Positions 17,310-26,200 of a DNA stretch of 64,000 bases are shown here, piece by piece; positions within the stretch are counted from its first letter, which is position 1; every line of letters starts with the position of its first letter. The DNA is from Dethiobacter sp. (GTDB lineage: Bacteria > Bacillota > Dethiobacteria > Dethiobacterales > Dethiobacteraceae), in NCBI GenBank assembly GCA_018335875.1, contig JAGXRN010000007.1:36362-100361 (forward strand), given 5' to 3'. Under the pieces are notes generated by a model. The model was not told the DNA's origin. It made no database searches and worked only from the letters and a program-made list of their open reading frames with translations. The position numbers and the translations under genes were made by a program.

Positions 17310-18326
17310 TTGACGGCGACAGGATTGACTTACCACGTTTATGATACTGACCATATGACACCGGCCGAGATTTACGGCCATGTCCTCGCAAAACTGGGTG
17401 AAGAAAGAGAAGAAATAGTGGCCTTGACCGCAGATTTGGCGAAATCAACCAAGATAGGTAAATTTGGGGAAAGGTTTCCCCGGCGTTTTTTTAACGTGGG
17501 CATTGCTGAGCAGAATCTCTTTGGTATCGCCGCTGGCCTGGCCCTGGCGGGTTTTACTCCCTTCGTTTCAACTTTTGCTGTATTTGCATCTTTGCGGGCG
17601 GGGGAGCAGGTACGTACCGACATCTGTTACCAAAACCTTAACTGTAAAATCATCGCTACCCATTCAGGGCTCTCTTTTGGCCAGGCCGGCACCACCCATC
17701 ATGCTACGGAGGACCTGGCTGTAATGCGTTCATTTGCCAACCTTACCGTTTTAGCTCCCGCCGACGGCATAGAGACTGCAAATGCCGTCCGTGCTTGCCT
17801 GGACCACTATGGGCCTGTCTACATCCGTATAGGGAGAGGTTTTGAACAGACGGTATATGAAGATGAGGACTACGGTTTTACCATTGGCAAGGCACATGTT
17901 ATGCATGAAGGTTCAGATATAACTGTTATCGCCTGCGGCCCATGTGTACTGCAGGCGTTGGAGGCGGCCAGGGTCCTGAAGGAGAGCCACGGCATTGAGG
18001 TAAGGGTAATTAATATGCATACAATAAAGCCTTTGGATAAGGAGGCAGTATTAGCCGCTGTTAACGATACGCGAAGAATCATTACTGTGGAAAACCACAG
18101 CATTATCGGGGGATTAGGCAGTGCCGTGGCTGAAGTTATCACTGAAGAAGGCAAATCCTGCCGGCTCAAACGCCTGGGCATCCCGGATACTTTTGCTCCT
18201 GTGGGATATACGCAGATAGATAATGTGGAAGCCATGAAGCAAAGCCAACTAATAGTGGACGGCTCACCTGAATACGGAAAAGATATATCTTCCATTATGA
18301 AAAAAATAGAATCTTTAATTGCTTAA
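17310..18326 (+). CDS. Transketolase, C-terminal subunit
   Basis: 338 residues, TTG start 6 bases after GAGGAGGG, 15 bases after the N-subunit stop. Pyrimidine-binding domain with the cofactor-activating glutamate region FNVGIAEQNLFGIAAGLAL, HSGLSFGQAGTTHHATEDLA, and a C-terminal domain with TVENHSIIGGLGSAVAEV. Both subunits look intact and should form an active heterotetramer. Confidence 0.92.
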   Translation: MTATGLTYHVYDTDHMTPAEIYGHVLAKLGEEREEIVALTADLAKSTKIGKFGERFPRRFFNVGIAEQNLFGIAAGLALAGFTPFVSTFAVFASLRAGEQVRTDICYQNLNCKIIATHSGLSFGQAGTTHHATEDLAVMRSFANLTVLAPADGIETANAVRACLDHYGPVYIRIGRGFEQTVYEDEDYGFTIGKAHVMHEGSDITVIACGPCVLQALEAARVLKESHGIEVRVINMHTIKPLDKEAVLAAVNDTRRIITVENHSIIGGLGSAVAEVITEEGKSCRLKRLGIPDTFAPVGYTQIDNVEAMKQSQLIVDGSPEYGKDISSIMKKIESLIA

Positions 18327-18358
18327 GAGAAAGCAGATATATCAACGGAGGGATTAAG

Positions 18359-18513
18359 ATGAATAGAACGGTGCGAAACATTAGTTCAGCATACAGGGCG
18401 TCCTTTCCTCTGTAGCCGGACTTACCCTATATATCACGGCCATTATCCTTGCCTGGAACTCAGTTCCCGCAGCGCTTACAACAGAAAAGTCTACACCTAT
18501 GGACGGTATTTAG
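18359..18513 (+). pseudogene. Small membrane-protein remnant
   Basis: An ATG after GGAGGG opens a frame that stops after 18 codons; a second frame continues with a hydrophobic helix (VAGLTLYITAIILAW) and ends at TAG 18513. This reads like a one- or two-helix membrane protein broken by a frameshift. I do not recognise the family. The rest of 18514-18729 shows only A/T-rich sequence. Confidence 0.3.
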
Positions 18514-18729
18514 TAGACGAGACAGTTAAAAAGAATGCCTAATGGCACAGAAGCTATGTGTGAGCGCTAAAGTGATTGACAATAAAAGTTAATACTTGTA
18601 TTATATGGTTAAGCGCAGCATATCATTTGAAGTGAACCAGTGTATTTATTCTTAAAAATCGACGAAAGCATTCATTCATTAAAGTGCTAAAGTAGAAATT
18701 GATATTAAAAAACAGGGGAGGAATTGTTA

Positions 18730-20520
18730 ATGGCTTATGCGGGAAATATTCTGCGGATTAATCTGACCACGGGTTCTATCACCAAGGAAGAACTTCCGGT
18801 TGATGAAGCAAAAGCTTTTATTGGCGGCAGGGGGCTTGGGGGGAAGATGCTGGCTGCTGAAATTCCGGCCGGTACTGATCCCCTTGGTCCTGAGAACAAA
18901 ATTTTCTTTATCACCGGGCCACTGACCGCCACTTCGGCCCCTACCTCAGGACGTTATATGGTAGTGACCAAGTCTCCCTTAAACAATGTAATCGCTTCTT
19001 CCAATTCTGGCGGCTACTGGGGGGCTGAGCTTAAATTTGCCGGTTATGACATGGTAATCGTGGAAGGAAAAGCTAAAGAGCCGGTTTATATCAGCATCAG
19101 GGACGAGCAGGTGGAGATTCATCCTGCTTCAAAACTCTGGGGCAAGCAGACCAGTGAAGTTGTCGACGAACTAATTGCTGAATTTGGCGACCCCAGGGCG
19201 CGCGTACTTAATATCGGGCCTGCCGGAGAGAACCTTTCGCCGATAGCAGCTGTAATGAATGACCGCTGGCGTGCGGCCGGTCGCTCCGGTGTGGGCGCAG
19301 TGCTGGGTGCAAAGAACCTTAAGGCCATAATTGTGCGCGGCAGCGGTAAGGTGCAAGTGGCACAGCCCGAAAAATTCAAAGAAGTTGTCAGCGGCGTATT
19401 GAAGAAGATTAAGGAGAACGGTGTTACAGGCGAAGGATTGCCTGCTTACGGGACATCTATTCTGGTTAACATTATCAATGAACACGGTATGTATCCAACC
19501 AATAACTTCCGCGAAGGCGTATTTGCCGGAGCGGAAGCTACCTCCGGCGAAACCATTGCAGAAAAGTACCTGACCAAAAAAGATCCCTGCTACCGCTGCC
19601 CAATTGCCTGTGGCCGTTACTGTAAAGTTGACGACGTTGAGGGCGGAGGCCCCGAGTATGAAACAGTCTGGGCTTATGGCGCAGATTGCGGTGTTTCGGA
19701 TTTACCCGCGATTATAAAGGCCAATAAGGTCTGCAACGAGATGGGACTGGACACTATTTCCGCCGGCGCTACCATTGCCGCGGCCATGGAACTCTTCCAG
19801 TGTGGTTACATTAAACCGGAGGAAGTTGACGGCCCTGAACTGAAATGGGGCAGTGGTGAAGCCATAGTGGAATGGACGCGAAAGATGGGACTGGGTGAAG
19901 GGCTCGGCGCCAAGCTGGCCATGGGTTCCGCCAGCCTGTGCGAGGCCTACGGCGCACCAGAACTGTCGATGACCGTAAAGAAACTGGAACTTCCAGCCTA
20001 CGACCCGCGCGGAATCATGGGGCACGGCCTGCAATATGCTACCGCCAACCGTGGGGGCTGCCATGTACGCGGCTACATGGTATCACCGGAAATCCTCGGT
20101 ATCCCGGAGCCACTGGACCGCTTCTCCATTGAGGGTAAGGCTGAATGGGTTAAAACCTATCAGGATATAACAGCGGTTATTGACAGCCTTGGCATCTGCC
20201 TCTTTACCTCATTTGCCCTCGGTGCTCAGGATTACGCCGACCTGTATAACTACGCCACCGGTGAAAATTTAAGCGCTGAAGAACTGCTGTCCTGCGGTGA
20301 CCGTATCTACAACAACGAGCGCCTCTTCAACCTGCAGGAAGGCTATAGCGCCAGTGACGACACATTGCCCAAACGGATGCTGGCTGAACCCATGCCTGAT
20401 GGGCCGAGCAAGGGCAATGTCCACCCACTGGATAAAATGCTGCCTAAGTATTATGTAATACGCGGCTGGGACGGGGATGGGGTGCCTACGACAGAGAAGA
20501 AAGAGGCTTTGGGTTTGTAA
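18730..20520 (+). CDS. Aldehyde:ferredoxin oxidoreductase (tungsten type)
   Basis: 596 residues; ATG 18730 follows AGGGGAGG by 8 bases. The N-terminal domain (FIGGRGLGGKMLA, then ATSAPTSGRYMVVTKSP) binds the bis-pterin cofactor; the [4Fe-4S] ligands are C287, C290 and C294 (CYRCPIACG) plus a late cysteine in DSLGICLFTS. The enzyme oxidises aldehydes to acids with ferredoxin in the cytoplasm, or reduces acids in the reverse direction. A MoaD-like pterin sulfur carrier is encoded 77 bases downstream, although a terminator lies in between. Confidence 0.92.
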   Translation: MAYAGNILRINLTTGSITKEELPVDEAKAFIGGRGLGGKMLAAEIPAGTDPLGPENKIFFITGPLTATSAPTSGRYMVVTKSPLNNVIASSNSGGYWGAELKFAGYDMVIVEGKAKEPVYISIRDEQVEIHPASKLWGKQTSEVVDELIAEFGDPRARVLNIGPAGENLSPIAAVMNDRWRAAGRSGVGAVLGAKNLKAIIVRGSGKVQVAQPEKFKEVVSGVLKKIKENGVTGEGLPAYGTSILVNIINEHGMYPTNNFREGVFAGAEATSGETIAEKYLTKKDPCYRCPIACGRYCKVDDVEGGGPEYETVWAYGADCGVSDLPAIIKANKVCNEMGLDTISAGATIAAAMELFQCGYIKPEEVDGPELKWGSGEAIVEWTRKMGLGEGLGAKLAMGSASLCEAYGAPELSMTVKKLELPAYDPRGIMGHGLQYATANRGGCHVRGYMVSPEILGIPEPLDRFSIEGKAEWVKTYQDITAVIDSLGICLFTSFALGAQDYADLYNYATGENLSAEELLSCGDRIYNNERLFNLQEGYSASDDTLPKRMLAEPMPDGPSKGNVHPLDKMLPKYYVIRGWDGDGVPTTEKKEALGL

Positions 20521-20528
20521 AACTAAAG

Positions 20529-20559
20529 AGAGGGCTTCCGTATCGGAAAGCCCTCTTTT
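20529..20559 (+). terminator. Rho-independent terminator after AOR
   Basis: GAGGGCTTCCG pairs with CGGAAAGCCCTC with one mismatch, followed by TTTT. Confidence 0.8.
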
Positions 20560-20597
20560 CCCTTCTATATAGGAATATATCTGCTTGAGGTGAGATG

Positions 20598-20822
20598 ATG
20601 AGAATTACTGTCAGGTTGTTTGCCACTCTGCGTACAAATCGTTTCAAAGAGGATACCCGCGAGTATCCGGCAGGGACCACTGTGGCTCAGGTTGCGGATG
20701 ATTTAAAAATATTTAGTGGAGAATTGGCGTTAATCCTTGTTAACGGCCATACTGCGTCTTTTGACCAGGAACTTAATGACAACGACATATTGTCCCTGTT
20801 CCCTCCGGTGGGAGGGGGCTAA
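20598..20822 (+). CDS. MoaD/ThiS-like sulfur-carrier protein
   Basis: 74 residues of the ubiquitin-like MoaD family, ending in FPPVGGG with the C-terminal Gly-Gly that is thiocarboxylated. It donates sulfur for molybdopterin or tungstopterin synthesis; location behind an AOR gene suggests a dedicated pterin supply. Two adjacent ATGs exist (20595, 20598); the second has the better distance to GAGGTGA. Confidence 0.88.
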   Translation: MRITVRLFATLRTNRFKEDTREYPAGTTVAQVADDLKIFSGELALILVNGHTASFDQELNDNDILSLFPPVGGG

Positions 20823-20906
20823 GAAGTATGTGCTTTCTGTTGTGCATAGTAGAAAAAAGATAGAAATTTCTAAGAGCTTGGCATAACAGGGGAGGGGTTG
20901 TATACA

Positions 20907-22127
20907 GTGATACCACGTTCAGGGCATACAGCAAATAAAGACGTGTATGAGATTGACGCTGACATCTACCAGAGGTTTCCTGTCTTAAAACAGGCTTTTG
21001 TCACAGTCGGTCAGAAAGATACCGGGCAGATAGGAATAATGTTTTCCCTGGGGAAGATGTTTGAAACTATGGCGCTAAATATTAAGGAGTGCGTTCCCGG
21101 CAAATCGCGCATTGATTATGCTTTTGACGCCGGCGCCAATGCCATGAACCTGATACTTGGCGCCTACGGTATGCCAAACAGCCAGTTTCTCAGGTGGGAC
21201 CCATTGTATATACCTGAGTTTCTGCGTGAAAAGCAGCTGGATGCCGATCCTTCCGGGCTTACCACGCTGGTAAAAAAGGCTGCCGGGCTTTACGGCAGTG
21301 ACCTGGTGGGAATCACCACCCTCGACAGCAGGTGGATTTATGAATCTGACTTGTTAAAGCTATTTGTTCTGGCGGATGAGGGCCATCCGCATGAGACTGA
21401 TAAGGAGTTTGTCATCCCGCACTCGGTAAACAGGGCGATAGTATTGGCGGTGGCCATGGACATGGAGTTAATTGAGACTTCGCCGCAGGTTCCGGCCAGT
21501 ACCGCAGCTTCGCTTGGCTACTCCAGGATGGGCATTACAGCGGTTTCACTGGCCGAGTTTATTCGCTCACTGGGTTTTACCGCCATTCCCTGTATGAATG
21601 ACACCGCTCTCAGTATTCCCCTGGCTGTAGATGCCGGGCTTGGTGAACTGGGTAGGAACGGCCTCTTAATTACACCCGAATATGGACCTGGCATCCGCTT
21701 ATGCAAAGTACTGACCGATATGCCGCTTAATACCGATAAACCAGTGGACTTTGGCATTAATGACTTCTGCCGTCAATGTCTGTTGTGTGCAGAGCACTGC
21801 CCGTCCGGAGCTATCAGCACAGGTTCTCAATATTTCACCGGGGTATGTGAAAACAACAACCCGGGAGTTAAGAAATGGTATATAAATGCCGGAGAGTGCC
21901 TGCGCTTTTGGCAGAAAAACGGCGCCGGTTGCGCCAATTGTATTGCAGTTTGCCCCTTTAGTGCCGGGTTTGAAGGTTCGCAGTGTGTGAAATGTATAAG
22001 ATGTGACACAACTAACAGCTGCTCGCTCCAAGCTGTTGCCTTCCTGCGGGCTAAACATGGCTATCTGAAAGCACCGTTATGGGGGACGAAGCCGATTTCC
22101 ACGCTACTGACCAGGGCAGAGCTATAA
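20907..22127 (+). CDS. Reductive-dehalogenase-like (RdhA family) corrinoid/Fe-S protein, cytoplasmic
   Basis: 406 residues; GTG 20907 is chosen 9 bases after GGAGGGG. The N-terminus YEIDADIYQRF, the core AGLGELGRNGLLITPEYGPG, and two ferredoxin-type motifs (C288-x2-C291-x2-C294-x3-C298-P and C331-x10-C342-x2-C345-x3-C349-P, with the W of CLRFWQKNG) are those of reductive dehalogenases. RdhA enzymes carry cobalamin and two [4Fe-4S] clusters. There is no twin-arginine signal peptide and no rdhB anchor gene nearby, so this is a soluble, non-respiratory homologue. A further cysteine set C360-x2-C363-x2-C366-x5-C372 follows, not usual for RdhA. Epoxyqueuosine reductase is related but has a different second motif. 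Confidence 0.8.
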   Translation: MIPRSGHTANKDVYEIDADIYQRFPVLKQAFVTVGQKDTGQIGIMFSLGKMFETMALNIKECVPGKSRIDYAFDAGANAMNLILGAYGMPNSQFLRWDPLYIPEFLREKQLDADPSGLTTLVKKAAGLYGSDLVGITTLDSRWIYESDLLKLFVLADEGHPHETDKEFVIPHSVNRAIVLAVAMDMELIETSPQVPASTAASLGYSRMGITAVSLAEFIRSLGFTAIPCMNDTALSIPLAVDAGLGELGRNGLLITPEYGPGIRLCKVLTDMPLNTDKPVDFGINDFCRQCLLCAEHCPSGAISTGSQYFTGVCENNNPGVKKWYINAGECLRFWQKNGAGCANCIAVCPFSAGFEGSQCVKCIRCDTTNSCSLQAVAFLRAKHGYLKAPLWGTKPISTLLTRAEL

Positions 22128-22289
22128 CAACTTGCTTGAAATATAATAAAATTTTGACTAAGAAGCAGGAATATGGAAACAAAGAACTAATTATATATTT
22201 AAGTGAATTCCTTATTGAAGTTTGTACTGTAAGCAGAGAGGGAGGATGCTGTCATCCAGAAGGAGACTCGTTAAAAATTGAACAGCGGG

Positions 22290-22465
22290 ATTATTGAGAA
22301 CAGGTAGCCTGGCAACAAGCCGGGCTGAAAGGGAAACCGGTTAAAATCCGGTACGGTGCCGCCACTGTAAGGGGGAGTTTCTTTCCATATTTGACCACTG
22401 GCCTTTGGGCTGGGAAGGGGGGAAGAAGCGATGATCCCGAGTCAGTAAACCTGCCTTGTTTTCTT
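22290..22465 (+). ncRNA. Cobalamin riboswitch 1 (upstream of cobalt transporter)
   Basis: The aptamer core is clear: GGCAACAAGCCGGGCTGAAAG region, AAACCGGTTAAAATCCGGTAC hairpin, GCCGCCACTGTAA box and the closing AGTCAGTAAACCTGCC. An upstream boundary near 22290 is approximate. It should reduce expression of the cobalt uptake genes when adenosylcobalamin is abundant. Confidence 0.93.
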
Positions 22466-22531
22466 TAGCCACTAACTACGCGCATAGGTAGGTGACTAAT
22501 TAGGAGAAAGATTATATTCCTCTTAAAGTAG

Positions 22532-22559
22532 ACGCCTTAACCATCTATGGTTAAGGCGT
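22532..22559 (+). terminator. Expression-platform hairpin of riboswitch 1
   Basis: ACGCCTTAACC pairs perfectly with GGTTAAGGCGT; a short, interrupted T-run follows. It probably is the regulated terminator of the riboswitch. Confidence 0.6.
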
Positions 22560-22611
22560 TTGCCGTATTATTGCCGTATTATATGAGTAAACATTTAGGG
22601 GTGGAACTAAA

Positions 22612-23499
22612 ATGAAAATAATGAAAATAGTGATATTCATGTTAATATTTATGCTTATTTTATCCGGCGGTACGTTCGCCCATGAGGTATGGATTGAAAT
22701 GAAACCAGAGGGGGAAGTGGGGCAGCAACATATCATTAACATAAACTGGGGCGATTTTGGACAATTTTTAGACCCCAGAAGCAGCTATTTTAATTCAATA
22801 ATAAAGGGGGAGCTGTGGGTTTTAGCGCCGGACGGCCAAAAGATTAATTTGGAACCGGAAGAGTGGCCCGACAGATATGTTGCCAGATTTACGCCGCAGG
22901 CCGGCGGTGACCATCAGGTTATATTTTACCATCACAGAGGCGTTATTAATCAACAGCATGGAGAACCCAAAGGGTTAATGACCATAGAAGTAATCTCAAA
23001 AGCGTTTATTGACATTGAGGGTGAAGCTGAGATCAAAGCATGGGATCAAGTGGCCGGACTTCCCCTTGAAGTTAAAGCCCTGACTGATGTAGGGCATCTG
23101 CATACCGGCGGTGAAGTAAAAGGCCAACTATTATTTTTTGGAGAGCCGTTGGCCGACATTAATATGACTATTTACCCGCCAGGTGGTGAGTATGATGAGC
23201 CTTTGAGAATAACTACAGATCGCGCCGGGCAGTTTTCTTTTATCGCTGATAAAGAGGGAGCCTGGCTCATAAAAGTTTCCTATTTGGATGATTCGGTAAA
23301 ACATGTGGACGGACATGATGTGATCGGCGCCCGCTATAACTTTACCATGACGGTTTTCCCGCATTATGGTGGTGGTGACTCCCCGTCAACGAAACCTGCA
23401 AAACCAGCCGGCAATAATATTATTCATTATCTTTACCTATTGGCCGGAGCCCTGGTGGCAGGTGCAGCCTATATGTTCGGAAAAAGTAAAAGTAGTTAG
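22612..23499 (+). CDS. DUF4198-type extracytoplasmic protein of cobalt/nickel ECF transporter
   Basis: 295 residues: signal peptide (cleavage near FAHEV), a two-domain extracytoplasmic body, and a C-terminal membrane helix (about 272-289) with a short basic tail. Histidines cluster at the predicted mature N-terminus (AHEVW), FYHHRG, VGHLHTGG and HVDGHD, suitable for metal capture. DUF4198/NikK-like proteins accompany nickel or cobalt ECF transporters; the cobalamin riboswitch upstream and CbiM downstream indicate cobalt. Confidence 0.8.
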   Translation: MKIMKIVIFMLIFMLILSGGTFAHEVWIEMKPEGEVGQQHIININWGDFGQFLDPRSSYFNSIIKGELWVLAPDGQKINLEPEEWPDRYVARFTPQAGGDHQVIFYHHRGVINQQHGEPKGLMTIEVISKAFIDIEGEAEIKAWDQVAGLPLEVKALTDVGHLHTGGEVKGQLLFFGEPLADINMTIYPPGGEYDEPLRITTDRAGQFSFIADKEGAWLIKVSYLDDSVKHVDGHDVIGARYNFTMTVFPHYGGGDSPSTKPAKPAGNNIIHYLYLLAGALVAGAAYMFGKSKSS

Positions 23500-23544
23500 C
23501 GTGCGGATTTTCTTTCAGTCTGCCAGGATGAGGAGATGAATAAA

Positions 23545-24177
23545 ATGCATATAGCGGACGGTGTATTAAGCCTGCCTGTAGTTGGAGCAGCGGCTGCTGT
23601 GGCCGGCGGTGGCATACTGTATGCTGTTAAAAAGACAAAAGCAGAGGAAGTGCCGCTCATCAGTCTGTTATCGGGTGCATTCTTTGTGTTTGCGCTGATT
23701 AGTATTCCAATAGGCCCTACAACGGTGCATCCTCTTCTGGCCGGACTTCTGGGAATTATTTTAGGCATGCAGGCTTTTATCGCTGTTATTATCGGGTTGG
23801 TGCTGCACGTACTCTTGTTTCAGCATGGGGGACTTACCACCCTGGGCGTGAATCTGATATTGGTTGTAATACCTGCTCTGATGGCTGGGAAACTATTCTA
23901 CAGCATGAAACGGCTGCCGGTTTTCGCCAGAGCTGCCCTGGCGGGCGGGTTGGCCGTTGTGAGTTGTGTATTGCTCTTGATTATTCTGCTTTTGTTAAGT
24001 GATCCAGTTTATGGTGAAGGCACTTTTTCCACCATTAACATTCTTGCCATAGCCTATATGCCACTGGCGGCAGTAGAGGCACTGCTGACAGGATTTGCGG
24101 TTAATTTCCTTTATAAGACGAGACCGGAATTATTGCAAAAAGACAGAATGAAGGAGTTGTCTGAAAATGGGGGGTAA
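23545..24177 (+). CDS. cbiM: Cobalt ECF transporter S component CbiM
   Basis: 210 residues, multispanning. The ATG at 23545 (9 bases from GGAG) is preferred over 23536, because it gives the conserved MHIADG N-terminus, whose free amino group and His2 coordinate the metal in CbiM/NikM proteins. About six membrane helices are visible. It binds and translocates Co(II) with CbiQ and CbiO. The gene overlaps cbiQ by 11 bases. Confidence 0.9.
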   Translation: MHIADGVLSLPVVGAAAAVAGGGILYAVKKTKAEEVPLISLLSGAFFVFALISIPIGPTTVHPLLAGLLGIILGMQAFIAVIIGLVLHVLLFQHGGLTTLGVNLILVVIPALMAGKLFYSMKRLPVFARAALAGGLAVVSCVLLLIILLLLSDPVYGEGTFSTINILAIAYMPLAAVEALLTGFAVNFLYKTRPELLQKDRMKELSENGG

Positions 24178-24922
24178 TCATACCCATTGTGTAAAATCTC
24201 ATATCCATCATACATGCGATTCCTGGGTGTGCCATTGGGAACCCCGTACGAAGACTGTTGCAGCCGTCCTGTTTGTGACAGGTGTCGTAAGTTTACATTC
24301 ATTTTATTTGGTGTCGGCCGTTTTATTGGGAGTTCTGCTCGTTTCTTTCTCGGCAGGTCTTCCATTTAAGTTGTTGCTGACCAGGATAATTCTGGCTGCC
24401 CCCTTTTTGCTGTTGATGGCTGTCAGCATTGCTTTGGGCGGCGGGTTCCCCCCTGCAGCAGAGCGATTAACGTTTGCCGGGCTTGTGCTGTTTAAAGCTT
24501 TGACATCGATTATAGTTATGACTGTATTGCTAAAGACACAGCCCATTGATCGCTACTTTAATGGCCTGGCCCATATGAAACTGCCTCCTGTCATTGTAAC
24601 CGTGCTGTTTTTGGCTCATCGCTATGTTTATCTTTTCAGTGATCAGCTGGCAAACACACAACGCGCGTTAGCGGCAAGGTTATTCCAGCCTGGTATTAAA
24701 AAAAGATCCCTGGCTGTTTATGGAGAGGCGGCAGGCGGGCTACTCTTAAAAGCGGTGGATCGCTCAGATTCAGTCTACCGGGCAATGGCTGCACGCGGCT
24801 TTGACGGGATACTGCGCACCGGCCCACCCTTGTCAATTAGGAAAAGAGACTATTTAAAGTGTGGCACAGTATTGCTGGTAACTACAGTTTTGATCCTACT
24901 GGACTGGATGTGGTTTGTATGA
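24167..24922 (+). CDS. cbiQ: Cobalt ECF transporter T component CbiQ
   Basis: 251 residues of the EcfT/CbiQ membrane family, with the coupling-helix region around ALAARLFQPGIKKRS and RAMAARGFDG that contacts the ATPase. The first 23 residues are unusual: eight or more His/Cys (NHTHC, KSHIHHTC, WVCHW) before the first helix, which looks like an added metal-binding patch. Forms the transporter with CbiM and CbiO; overlaps both neighbours. Confidence 0.88.
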   Translation: MGGNHTHCVKSHIHHTCDSWVCHWEPRTKTVAAVLFVTGVVSLHSFYLVSAVLLGVLLVSFSAGLPFKLLLTRIILAAPFLLLMAVSIALGGGFPPAAERLTFAGLVLFKALTSIIVMTVLLKTQPIDRYFNGLAHMKLPPVIVTVLFLAHRYVYLFSDQLANTQRALAARLFQPGIKKRSLAVYGEAAGGLLLKAVDRSDSVYRAMAARGFDGILRTGPPLSIRKRDYLKCGTVLLVTTVLILLDWMWFV

Positions 24923-25734
24923 AGGCGGTTGAAGTCGATAACTTGTCTTACTCGTACTCCGACGGAACAAAAGCGCTTAGCAACTTGTCTTTATCCATAC
25001 CCAGACATAAGCGGATCGCGTTTTTGGGTGCCAACGGCAGTGGCAAAACAACTTTTCTCCAGCACTTAAACGGACTTCTTCTGCCACAAGTTGGGTCTGT
25101 GAAGGTAATGGGCTACCAGGTTCAGAAAAACCAATTAAAAAAAATAAGGCAGTTAGTAGGGATGTTGTTTGACAACCCTGAAGATCAGCTTTTTTCTACC
25201 ACAGTGGCGGAGGATGTAGCTTTTGGACCCCGCAACCTTGGCCTTGATGAAAAAGAAGTTGAAACCCGGGTAAAACAAGCCCTGGAGATGGTCAATATCA
25301 CAGATTTAGCCGGTAAGCCTCCTTATAATATAAGTTTGGGGCAGAAAAAACGTGCAGCCATTGCGGGTATATTGGCGATGGATGCCCAGCTCTTAGTTTT
25401 TGACGAGCCTTTTTCCGGACTGGACCCCGGATTTGCCAATCAACTTATGAGTTTGCTGGAAAAGCTGTTTCATGACGGCAGAACCATTATTATTGCCACC
25501 CACGATGTGGATATGGCCTATGCCTGGGCTGACCAGGTGATTATTTTAAGAAAAGGAGAGGTGCTGGCAGAAGGAAGCAGTGATTTATTGCAGGATGCAG
25601 CGCTGATGAAAGAGGCCTGTTTATACCTGCCGATTCTGGTAACTGCTTTTCAGGGAACCAAAATGTATCCACGTACTCCGGAAGAGGCCAACCAGCTGCT
25701 TTGGTATGCAAGCAGAGGATCTAAAATTATTTAG
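24919..25734 (+). CDS. cbiO: Cobalt ECF transporter ATPase CbiO
   Basis: 271-residue ABC ATPase; ATG 24919 overlaps the cbiQ stop (ATGA) and gives the standard N-terminus. Walker A GANGSGKTTF, Q-loop DNPEDQLF, signature SLGQKKRAAIAG (a degenerate LSGGQ usual in EcfA/CbiO), Walker B LLVFDEPFSGLD and H-loop ATHD are present. Energises cobalt uptake. Confidence 0.92.
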   Translation: MKAVEVDNLSYSYSDGTKALSNLSLSIPRHKRIAFLGANGSGKTTFLQHLNGLLLPQVGSVKVMGYQVQKNQLKKIRQLVGMLFDNPEDQLFSTTVAEDVAFGPRNLGLDEKEVETRVKQALEMVNITDLAGKPPYNISLGQKKRAAIAGILAMDAQLLVFDEPFSGLDPGFANQLMSLLEKLFHDGRTIIIATHDVDMAYAWADQVIILRKGEVLAEGSSDLLQDAALMKEACLYLPILVTAFQGTKMYPRTPEEANQLLWYASRGSKII

Positions 25735-25751
25735 ACGTTAAGGAGAAAATA

Positions 25752-26177
25752 ATGACACACAGAAGCTATCCGCAAATTTTTACCGTGATAATATTTGTCA
25801 GTATTTTTTTATTCCTTCAAATACCAGCCTTTGCCCACAGGATGTTAATCAGACCCATAGAGCCCGGCCTTATACAGGTTGTTTTTGATGATGATACTGT
25901 TGCCAAAGGAGCACAGGTCACGCTGTATGATGAAGGTGAAGAGCAACTTGTACAGGGTAATTCCGATGGGGAAGGGTTTTTTAAATACGACAGCAAGTTG
26001 CCGGTAGCGTTAGCTGTCGCCGATGACCGCATTGGACACCGGGCAACATGGCAGCCCGATCAGGAAATAAAGGAAGAACTGCCCAAGTTGCCCGTTGCTG
26101 TACTGACTTTATCTGTATTCATTTTTGTTGCCGCATTTTTTCATTTACGAAATACGAAAGGACGTACTTGCAGTTAA
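25752..26177 (+). CDS. Small membrane protein of cobalt transporter (NikL/CbiN-like)
   Basis: 141 residues: an N-terminal signal or anchor helix ending at FAHRM, a compact extracytoplasmic beta-domain (QVTLYDEGEEQLVQGNSDGE, carboxypeptidase-regulatory-like), and a C-terminal helix. The two-helix arrangement and genomic place match CbiN or NikL, auxiliary parts of Co/Ni ECF transporters. Like the DUF4198 protein, its mature N-terminus would begin near His. It is 17 bases behind cbiO. Confidence 0.7.
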   Translation: MTHRSYPQIFTVIIFVSIFLFLQIPAFAHRMLIRPIEPGLIQVVFDDDTVAKGAQVTLYDEGEEQLVQGNSDGEGFFKYDSKLPVALAVADDRIGHRATWQPDQEIKEELPKLPVAVLTLSVFIFVAAFFHLRNTKGRTCS

Positions 26178-26200
26178 AAGACGTATGGAACTTTAAGGAG

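Noticed and set aside
20907-22127. Epoxyqueuosine reductase (QueG)
   Set aside because: The second cysteine motif with the preceding CLRFWQKNG and the GLGELGRNGLLITPE core fit reductive dehalogenases better.
22079-22297. 72-codon frame between the RdhA-like gene and riboswitch 1
   Set aside because: It overlaps the 3' end of the RdhA-like gene in another frame and the aptamer start, and shows no RdhB-like helices.
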